From: a virus
IMG/VR virus record: IMGVR_UViG_3300034404_000014
Coordinates: 1 to 25,878 of that record
Length of the DNA stretch: 25,878 nt
Direction: 5' to 3' (one strand)
Below the pieces are notes generated by a model. It was not told where the DNA came from. It saw only the letters and a program-made list of their open reading frames with translations, and ran no database searches. The first letter of the stretch is position 1, and every line of letters starts with the position of its first letter. Positions 1-4,151 of this stretch are shown here, piece after piece. Both the position numbers and the translations under genes were made by a program.

Positions 1-1
1 G

Positions 2-127
2 AATTGTGGGGCGCTCGATTGGGACAGGGTTCTGGGTTACTGGTGCTGGAATATTGAAGATAGCCCAGACCCGGAGCATCCACAATGCATCAGAAAAAAA
101 CTCAAGGAGGTGGAGCCATGGATGTAA
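2..127 (+). CDS. C-terminal part of an unknown protein, cut by the window edge
   Basis: An open frame enters from the left edge and stops with TAA at 125-127, giving about 41 residues. The segment is rich in Trp, Asp and Pro (WDRVLGYWCWNIEDSPDPEH) with two Cys, and ends in a Lys/Glu-rich tail. The last codons (KEVEP) are the ones that spell out the SD of the next gene, whose ATG at 118 lies 10 nt inside this frame. The same end-of-gene arrangement recurs at 6911-6970. I do not recognise the family. The start is outside the window, so length and domain content are unknown. The frame may be real coding or a chance open stretch. Confidence 0.45.
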   Translation, partial: NCGALDWDRVLGYWCWNIEDSPDPEHPQCIRKKLKEVEPWM

Positions 128-519
128 AGGGAGTATTGTATCAATTGTATGATTACTTATTTACTTATTTGTTGTATCGTCCTAATGATGGCAAGGCGGT
201 AGTTTTAGTAGAGGATATGTTGTATGCGATGGAGAGTAAGCATCCGAGATTGCGGATTTTTCCTGATGATCCTATAGAGCGAGCGATTTTAGTAGTGCTC
301 CCATTTTGGATTTATCCGAGTGGAGCAATGCTGAGGCGTGCTAAAAAAATATTAGAAATTGATACAAAAACGACTAAAAAGATTTTTCGATATGCAGAAG
401 CGTATCCATCTGAAAAGTTTGATGAATATTGCATAAAAAAGATGAAAGAGTTGTCGCAAGAAAACACTGAAGGAATATTCGAAATACTTGAAAAGATAGA
501 GAGAACATATGCAGAGTAG
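118..519 (+). CDS. Early-region protein of unknown function, 133 aa
   Basis: The ATG at 118 is chosen because AAGGAGGTGGAGCC ends directly before it; an upstream in-frame ATG at 85 has no SD. The protein starts MDVKGVLYQLYDYLFTYLLY. It has an aromatic, hydrophobic N-terminal third, a mixed middle (LPFWIYPSGAMLRRAKKIL) and a charged helical C-terminus. I see no signal peptide, Cys motif or nucleotide-binding motif. It is the first complete gene of the plus-strand accessory block and is followed by a strong hairpin at 527-553. I do not recognise it. A small helical host-takeover protein is possible from context alone. Confidence 0.75.
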   Translation: MDVKGVLYQLYDYLFTYLLYRPNDGKAVVLVEDMLYAMESKHPRLRIFPDDPIERAILVVLPFWIYPSGAMLRRAKKILEIDTKTTKKIFRYAEAYPSEKFDEYCIKKMKELSQENTEGIFEILEKIERTYAE

Positions 520-526
520 CCTTATT

Positions 527-553
527 GCCCCTGTGCTGAAGAGGCGCAGGGGC
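527..553 (+). other. Strong intergenic RNA hairpin without U-tract
   Basis: GCCCCTGTGC (527-536) pairs with GCGCAGGGGC (544-553) over 10 bp with one G-U pair and a 7-nt loop. It begins 8 nt after the stop of the 118-519 gene. It is followed by TGAGGGAGGAGG, not by T residues, so it is not a classical rho-independent terminator. A processing site, an mRNA 3'-end stabiliser or a translation-modulating element are the options. Confidence 0.6.
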
Positions 554-574
554 TGAGGGAGGAGGTGGGGAGTG

Positions 575-598
575 ATGCAGTGTAGGGATCCGTGCTAA
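575..598 (+). CDS. Possible 7-aa leader peptide MQCRDPC
   Basis: The ATG at 575 follows GAGGAGGTGGGG, as strong an SD as any real gene here has, but the frame ends after seven codons (TAA 596-598). The stop abuts the AAAAGGAG that precedes the next mini-ORF at 616. It could be a leader peptide, the relic of a longer gene, or an accidental start codon after a leftover SD. Confidence 0.25.
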   Translation: MQCRDPC

Positions 599-602
599 AA
601 GG

Positions 603-656
603 AGCGAAAAATCGAATGAACGAAAAAATGAGCGAAAAATCGAATGAACGAAAAAA
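603..656 (+). repeat. Exact 26-nt tandem direct repeat, period 28
   Basis: Positions 603-628 and 631-656 are identical. Each starts AGCGAAAAATCG and ends in six A, with TG between them. A degenerate third partial copy (CGAATGAAAAATGCGAATGAAAAA) follows to about 680. The repeat is A-rich with no T-run, and contains the start and most of the mini-ORF at 616. It could be a protein-binding (iteron-like) array, a slippage product, or part of an A-rich 5' leader for the gene at 709. Confidence 0.8.
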
Positions 657-663
657 CGAATGA
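616..663 (+). CDS. Possible 15-aa mini-ORF inside the A-rich repeat
   Basis: ATG 616 to TGA 661-663 encodes MNEKMSEKSNERKNE, a hydrophilic Asn/Glu/Lys peptide whose periodicity (MSEK/SNER) simply reflects the 28-nt DNA repeat. AAAAGGAG lies about 11 nt upstream, a weaker and more distant SD than for neighbouring genes. Its coding status is doubtful. It is listed because it fills the gap between the genes ending at 519 and starting at 709. Confidence 0.2.
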   Translation: MNEKMSEKSNERKNE

Positions 664-708
664 AAAATGCGAATGAAAAAGATAAAAAACCAAGAGGAGG
701 TGTGAGTT

Positions 709-924
709 ATGATGAAAGAGCTCAGAATTGCAAAAGTGGGCAATAATGATTTAATTATCAAGCCAATACTAAAAAGTTTCTATTGTTGTTATTGCGATAG
801 TATTGCACAGTGTGCAAGTTCTCCACACCGCAGTGGTTTCTGGGTGGTGTTTGAGGCAAGCCGATATCGGGGGAAATTCTACTTGGGGGGCAATCTGTAT
901 ATAGACATTAGGCCGTTAGAGTGA
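709..924 (+). CDS. Small Cys-containing protein of unknown function, 71 aa
   Basis: The ATG at 709 lies 8 nt after AGAGGAGG; a second ATG at 712 is also possible. The protein has a cluster FYCCYCDSIAQC (Cys at about 26, 27, 29 and 35) and one His nearby (SSPHRSGFW). It then has an aromatic beta-rich C-terminal half ending in LGGNLYIDIRPLE. The cluster could bind a metal, but the spacing does not match a zinc ribbon I can name. A perfect 10-bp hairpin begins 9 nt after the stop codon. Function unknown. Confidence 0.65.
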   Translation: MMKELRIAKVGNNDLIIKPILKSFYCCYCDSIAQCASSPHRSGFWVVFEASRYRGKFYLGGNLYIDIRPLE

Positions 925-933
925 GTATATAAA

Positions 934-958
934 CCCCTCTCCCTTAGCGGGAGAGGGG
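934..958 (+). other. Perfect 10-bp hairpin followed by an SD with no start codon
   Basis: CCCCTCTCCC (934-943) pairs perfectly with GGGAGAGGGG (949-958) around a 5-nt loop. There is no U-tract. The next bases, GAGGAGGTGGAGCC (960-973), are the same SD-plus-spacer used by real genes here, but are followed by GTAG instead of ATG. The hairpin may mark the 3' end of the 709-924 gene's message, or cover for a gene lost after the SD. Confidence 0.65.
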
Positions 959-988
959 CGAGGAGGTGGAGCCGTAGGAGGAGGTGCT

Positions 989-1045
989 ATGGAGGAGGGT
1001 TATAAACAGTATAAGCAAGTTTTGAAAAAAATCAAGAGGAGGTGA
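989..1045 (+). CDS. Possible 18-aa leader peptide coupled to the next gene
   Basis: ATG 989 follows AGGAGGAGGTGCT. The frame encodes MEEGYKQYKQVLKKIKRR and stops with TGA at 1043-1045. Its last codons (AAG AGG AGG TGA) are themselves the SD of the gene starting at 1050. Ribosomes translating it would therefore end on the next gene's initiation site, a typical coupling arrangement. The peptide is basic. Its coding is plausible but cannot be settled from length alone. Confidence 0.4.
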   Translation: MEEGYKQYKQVLKKIKRR

Positions 1046-1049
1046 GGTT

Positions 1050-1262
1050 ATGTCTACGAGTTTTAGATTGTTTCCCGAGGCGTGTATTGAAAAGATAGTG
1101 GAGTGTGCTATTGAAGAGGGTAAGTTGTTTGAGTTGCTTTTTACGGATGAGGGTAAAAAGCTATGGGAGAGGTGGGGCGAGGATAGGATTAGGGCTTTAG
1201 TGATGCAGAAGCTGGGTATTAAGTTTGAAGAAGGAAAAAAACAGAGGAGGTGGCGGAGATGA
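1050..1262 (+). CDS. Small charged protein of unknown function, 70 aa
   Basis: Starts at ATG 1050 behind AAGAGGAGGTGAGGTT. The protein (MSTSFRLFPEACIEKIVECA...) looks all-helical, with a strongly basic C-terminus (KKQRRWRR) whose codons carry the SD of the next gene. Its TGA overlaps the ATG at 1259 as ATGA, so the two genes are translationally coupled. I see no catalytic motif. It could be a small DNA- or RNA-binding regulator by charge, but the family is unrecognised. Confidence 0.7.
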   Translation: MSTSFRLFPEACIEKIVECAIEEGKLFELLFTDEGKKLWERWGEDRIRALVMQKLGIKFEEGKKQRRWRR

Positions 1263-1513
1263 AGAGAGAAGAGAGGTTAGAGAAAATCAGAAGTGAGCTA
1301 CAGGATTTTGAGAGGTGTTTGAATGAGGCGAATGGTAATGTAGCGGTTGCTTTTGATAGGTGGTTAGAGAGTTGGCGTATGTTAGGGGTAGTTGAGGCTA
1401 TATGGTATTGGGTGAATATGGGTTGGACGGAGGAAGAGGTGCGAAATGAGTTGGAAGAAGTATATAAGTTAATAGATGAGGAGTTAGCAAAAATAAAAGC
1501 GGAGGAGGTGTAG
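1259..1513 (+). CDS. Small acidic helical protein of unknown function, 84 aa
   Basis: The ATG at 1259 is preferred over the GTG at 1250, because that GTG is part of the SD AGGAGGTG itself. The protein starts MKREERLEKIRSELQDFERC. It is almost wholly charged helix, with an aromatic centre (EAIWYWVNMGW) and an acidic C-terminus (DEELAKIKAEEV) that again encodes the next SD. It overlaps the previous stop by ATGA and precedes the next gene by 2 nt, so 1050-2010 reads as a tight three-gene unit. No family recognised. Confidence 0.7.
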   Translation: MKREERLEKIRSELQDFERCLNEANGNVAVAFDRWLESWRMLGVVEAIWYWVNMGWTEEEVRNELEEVYKLIDEELAKIKAEEV

Positions 1514-1515
1514 CC

Positions 1516-2010
1516 ATGGTTGAGAGGAGGGATGATTTTTTGGTGCAGATTTTGGGGGATTATAACCGTATTAATGGCAGGAAGATTTTAGAGGCGTTAC
1601 GGAGGTTTGAGTTTAATCATGAGGCGAAAACCTTTGAAAGGGCATGTCTTGAGAAAGCGGTTCAGTATTTAGAGCAAAAGGAAGAGCTTACTGATGAAGA
1701 GGTTTTAGCGTTGCTCATTCGTCTTTGTATGATGCATTTTGTGCAGGAGGGGCACCGCAAAAATTTGTGGTTTCTTATAATGGCGGGGTTACTTCCGCAA
1801 GAGATACAGCAGGCGAAGATGAGCGAAGTAGTGCTGAAGTTTGAGGAGCAGTTTATAGAGTATATGGAGATGATAAGTGCGTTGCGAGGGGATGAAGTGG
1901 TTAGGGATGCGGTGTTGTTTTTTTTGTTTCAAGAGAATGCGGATTTTATTTTTGCGGTGTTTCAGGCGTCTGATATGTTGTTATCGGGTGTAAAGAAAAT
2001 GTTGCATTAG
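1516..2010 (+). CDS. Helical protein of unknown function, 164 aa
   Basis: The ATG at 1516 follows GGAGGAGGTGTAGCC. The protein (MVERRDDFLVQILGDYNRIN...) appears all-helical and acidic, with hydrophobic stretches LLIRLCMMHFVQ and AVLFFLFQENADFIFAVF. The second could be buried core or a short membrane-associated helix. There are no Cys pairs or Walker motifs. It is the third gene of a closely spaced trio (1050, 1259, 1516) and is followed 25 nt later by the small gene at 2036. Function unknown. Confidence 0.75.
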   Translation: MVERRDDFLVQILGDYNRINGRKILEALRRFEFNHEAKTFERACLEKAVQYLEQKEELTDEEVLALLIRLCMMHFVQEGHRKNLWFLIMAGLLPQEIQQAKMSEVVLKFEEQFIEYMEMISALRGDEVVRDAVLFFLFQENADFIFAVFQASDMLLSGVKKMLH

Positions 2011-2035
2011 ACTAAAAACAGAGGAGGTGGGAGCG

Positions 2036-2176
2036 ATGAAGAAAGAACTACAGGAACCCAAATATTTAACACTCTGGAAAGATGGCAAATTAATTTTCCT
2101 AAAAAGAGAGGAGTTTGAGCGTCAAGGGATTGTGAAAAAAATAACGAGGTATTTAAAAAAGTTGATTAGGCGTTAA
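2036..2176 (+). CDS. Small basic protein, 46 aa
   Basis: The ATG at 2036 lies behind GAGGAGGTGGGAGCG and the frame ends with TAA at 2174-2176. The protein begins MKKELQEPKYLTLWKDGKLI and ends in a basic amphipathic stretch (VKKITRYLKKLIRR). The N-terminal part reads like a short beta hairpin (LTLWKDGKLIFLKREEF). The strong SD and the position between a coding trio and tRNA-Arg support real coding. Function is unknown; nucleic-acid binding is possible from charge. Confidence 0.65.
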   Translation: MKKELQEPKYLTLWKDGKLIFLKREEFERQGIVKKITRYLKKLIRR

Positions 2177-2186
2177 ATTTTAAGAA

Positions 2187-2260
2187 GCCCCTGTAGCTCA
2201 ACAGGATAGAGCAGCGGATTTCTAATCCGCGGGTTGGGGGTTCAAATCCCCCTAGGGGCT
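2187..2260 (+). tRNA. tRNA-Arg (anticodon UCU)
   Basis: The complete cloverleaf can be read by eye. The acceptor stem is GCCCCTG (2187-2193) with TAGGGGC (2253-2259), one G-U pair. T8 A9 are followed by D-arm GCTC/GAGC (2196-2199, 2209-2212). The anticodon stem is GCGGA/TCCGC with loop TTTCTAA (anticodon TCT at 2221-2223), and the T-arm is GGGGG-TTCAAAT-CCCCC (2236-2252). CCA is not encoded and the discriminator base is T, unusual for Arg. It decodes AGA, used freely by genes in this window. It lies just upstream of the ring nuclease gene. Confidence 0.95.
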
Positions 2261-2293
2261 TATAACGAAAAAAAAACAGAAGGGGGTGGAGCT

Positions 2294-2626
2294 ATGCTTT
2301 ACATTTTCAACACACTAATTATACCTGTGGATTTTCAAAACAAACAGGGGTATGTTGTCTCTTTATGGAAAATCGACTTAGAGACAGCTCGCAAGATTGT
2401 TAAAGAGATAAGGTTTACATCGGCAGTCGGCCACGAGGCGACTGCCAAAGTGCTCACGGAGCTTCTTGGGGTAGAAATTCCATACAACCGCATCACTGTA
2501 AAAATGGTGGAAGGTGATGCGGGTCTTCATTTTGTCCTCAGGACGAGGTTGCCTGAGGGCAAAGTCTTATCTGAGGAGGAGCTCAGGCAATTAGACTTCG
2601 ACCTTGTTCTTAGCCGAGTATGCTAA
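2294..2626 (+). CDS. acrIII-1: DUF1874 cA4 ring nuclease, AcrIII-1-type anti-CRISPR
   Basis: 110 aa from ATG 2294 behind AGGGGGTGGAGCT; the upstream in-frame start at 2234 would lie inside tRNA-Arg. The protein opens MLYIFNTLIIPVD, as DUF1874 proteins do. It carries the family signature FTSAVGHEATAKVL, with catalytic His at residue 47, then PYNR (Arg66) and RTRLPEG (Arg85, Glu88). In SIRV1 gp29 (AcrIII-1), His47 and Glu88 are active-site residues. That enzyme cleaves cyclic tetra-adenylate, the second messenger made by type III CRISPR complexes, and so shuts off Csx1/Can1-like effectors. Length and residue numbering match without gaps in the core. Host CRISPR-associated Crn2 proteins share the fold, but the phage context favours the anti-CRISPR role. 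It sits between two tRNA-type genes. Confidence 0.92.
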   Translation: MLYIFNTLIIPVDFQNKQGYVVSLWKIDLETARKIVKEIRFTSAVGHEATAKVLTELLGVEIPYNRITVKMVEGDAGLHFVLRTRLPEGKVLSEEELRQLDFDLVLSRVC

Positions 2627-2636
2627 GTAAGCTAAA

Positions 2637-2712
2637 GCGGGCTTAGCTCAATGGAGAGCGTCCCTAAGGATAAGACCTTAGGGGAGGAGGGGTTCAATTC
2701 CCCCAGCCCGCT
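2637..2712 (+). tRNA. tRNA-like gene with expanded anticodon stem, identity unassigned
   Basis: The acceptor stem GCGGGCT (2637-2643)/AGCCCGC (2705-2711) is perfect. T8 A9 and the D-arm GCTC/GAGC (2646-2659) are normal. The T-arm (2688-2704, loop TTCAATT) has four good pairs plus one A-C. The anticodon arm is abnormal: CCCTAAGG (2662-2669) pairs perfectly with CCTTAGGG (2676-2683), an 8-bp stem around a 6-nt loop ATAAGA. A weaker shifted fold gives a 7-nt loop with T33 and anticodon AAG (Leu). CCA is not encoded and N73 is T. It may be a degenerate tRNA, a specialised tRNA, or a tRNA mimic. Confidence 0.6.
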
Positions 2713-2743
2713 TTTAAAAAAAATCAAAAAGGAGGTAGGAGTT

Positions 2744-3511
2744 ATGCCAACAGTAATTGATGTCAGCATTACATACATTACACCCATTCTTGGTATTAAT
2801 CCCATTGATGACATCGGCACAGCTTATTTTGAGGAGCGTATCAAAAAAGAAATCGAAAAAATAGAGAAGAAGTTATCGAAGGTAAAAGATGACAATGAGA
2901 GGCAAGCTTTAGAGATGAGACTTGAGCGGTTGCAGCAGGAGCTTATGGGAATGACAAACGGTGAGGAAGATGAGTTTGAGAATAAAAAAGTTAAGGTATT
3001 TCTTCGCAATCAAGAGGGTGCTTTGTGTTGGAGCCATCATCAGGTTAAGGGGCATCTAAAAGAGATAGTTCAATACAGGATGAGTGAGAGTTGGTTGCGC
3101 AATGCAATATCGAGGTTTGTTGATATTTTTCCGTATGGATGGGATATTGAGAGGGGAATAAGTTCGGAGGCGGATTTAATACCTATTTTGAGAAATGGAG
3201 AACCGATAAAACAGCCAGATAGCATTTTGTCGAGACCCCTGACATCTTGGGTAGGGACACAGAGGATAGTTACAATATCAAGTTCAGAGTTGATAAATCT
3301 GCCAGCGGAATTGCAGTTTAGGGTAGTCATTTGGGACATTGAGAAAAAGGACAAAATACCTACTCCAGAGCATATTCAAAAAATCTTAAGTTATGGCATT
3401 CAGTGGGGGCATTCGGGGTGGCGGACTGCGAGGTATGGGCGGTATGAAGTGAAGGAGTTCAAGGTAGTATCTGGAGAGAGGAAGATGAAGAAGATTGTGG
3501 TAAAGAAATAG
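2744..3511 (+). CDS. Possible RAMP/Cas7-like RNA-binding protein, 255 aa
   Basis: ATG 2744 follows AAGGAGGTAGGAGTT; the longer frame from 2651 would run through the tRNA-like gene. Residues 28-68 are a charged coiled coil. Residue 82 onward reads as a beta strand followed by HHQVKGHLKEIVQ (about 98-110), comparable to the strand-then-GxxLKG helix of Cas7/Csm3-type RAMP proteins. Near the C-terminus, ELINLPAELQFRVVIWD is followed by a helix and WGHSGWRTARYGRYEV (about 220-235), which resembles the RAMP glycine-rich loop. I infer a RAMP-like fold from this pattern; it is not proven. Next to a ring nuclease, an RNA-binding decoy or inhibitor of type III complexes is conceivable. Equally, it could belong to an uncharacterised phage family unrelated to CRISPR. 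Confidence 0.75.
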   Translation: MPTVIDVSITYITPILGINPIDDIGTAYFEERIKKEIEKIEKKLSKVKDDNERQALEMRLERLQQELMGMTNGEEDEFENKKVKVFLRNQEGALCWSHHQVKGHLKEIVQYRMSESWLRNAISRFVDIFPYGWDIERGISSEADLIPILRNGEPIKQPDSILSRPLTSWVGTQRIVTISSSELINLPAELQFRVVIWDIEKKDKIPTPEHIQKILSYGIQWGHSGWRTARYGRYEVKEFKVVSGERKMKKIVVKK

Positions 3512-3915
3512 GAGGAGAAACGAGGCAAGATTTAGCGACGAGTAACGAGTTAGTAAAGTGGGAAACTATGACAACTTATGGTGTAGAGTGGGGGATGGGT
3601 GCTGAGAGATGTGTCGTTAAGTAAGGGAGTTGAGAGGAGGTAAGATGTTTAGAATGGAATTGGTAAAGAAGGGTGGAATGAGGTGGCGGTTGTGAGGAGA
3701 GCTAAGCAGAATAGTAGAGGTAAGAAAAAGGAGCAGTAGAGGTGTTGTTATGAGAGGATTGGTTGAGGTTGTGAATTGAGGTTGTCTGGGTAAAGAGTTG
3801 TAGCGTCAGGAGTTGTAGTGGTGAAGTGTGGAGGTGTGCGGAGATGGTGAGGTGGGAAATGGACATGAGGTGTGATGAATTGGTGAAGAACTATGCTAAA
3901 ATAGGGGGTGGGGCT
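3512..3915 (+). other. 404-nt stretch without a convincing gene
   Basis: The plus strand here is strikingly G-rich and C-poor, with repeated GAGGTG/GGTTGTG/GTAGTG words. No long frame has an SD. The best candidate is a 16-codon ORF (ATG 3645, SD GAGGAGG, stop 3693-3695). An 18-codon ORF at 3568-3624 has no clear SD. It may be a decayed gene, an untranslated leader for the gene at 3916, or a replication-related region. I found no clear promoter, iteron or hairpin in it. Confidence 0.6.
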
Positions 3916-4128
3916 ATGATTGTCAAACTTGGCAGTGCTTATATTAATCTCTATTTAGTTCCTATCGTAGAATTCGACAGGGACGATGAAAACAGAGAAA
4001 GAGTGATTTTTTGGCTACATCAGGGACCTGTTGCTTATGTGAAAGGAGAAGAAGTTTCAGAAGAAGAATTCGCTAAGTTAAAAGAAGCATTAGAAGTTAT
4101 GAAAAAAGGGGTTGTTTCTTGTCTATAA
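3916..4128 (+). CDS. Small beta-rich protein of unknown function, 70 aa
   Basis: ATG 3916 lies behind AGGGGGTGGGGCT; an upstream frame extension to 3826 has no SD. The protein begins MIVKLGSAYINLYLVPIVEF. It shows strand-strand-helix organisation: two beta strands, a hydrophobic strand ending ERVIFWLHQG, then an acidic linker (GEEVSEEE) and a helix. Its second half looks like that of the protein at 7867-8100 (VRFWFRSG...EVTEEE plus helix), so the two may be paralogues. It immediately precedes the primase gene. Function unknown. Confidence 0.65.
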   Translation: MIVKLGSAYINLYLVPIVEFDRDDENRERVIFWLHQGPVAYVKGEEVSEEEFAKLKEALEVMKKGVVSCL

Positions 4129-4151
4129 TTTAAAATTTGTGGAGTTAAAAA

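Noticed and set aside
85-117. Longer start of the gene at 118
   Set aside because: The extra residues QGGGA are the translated SD and spacer; no ribosome-binding site precedes 85.
522-761. Minus-strand 79-aa frame rich in Phe/Ser
   Set aside because: It is the antisense of the A-rich repeat and hairpin, with no SD and a low-complexity product.
2651-2743. N-terminal extension of the RAMP-like gene through the tRNA-like RNA
   Set aside because: The start at 2651 lies inside the structured RNA gene, while ATG 2744 has a full SD.
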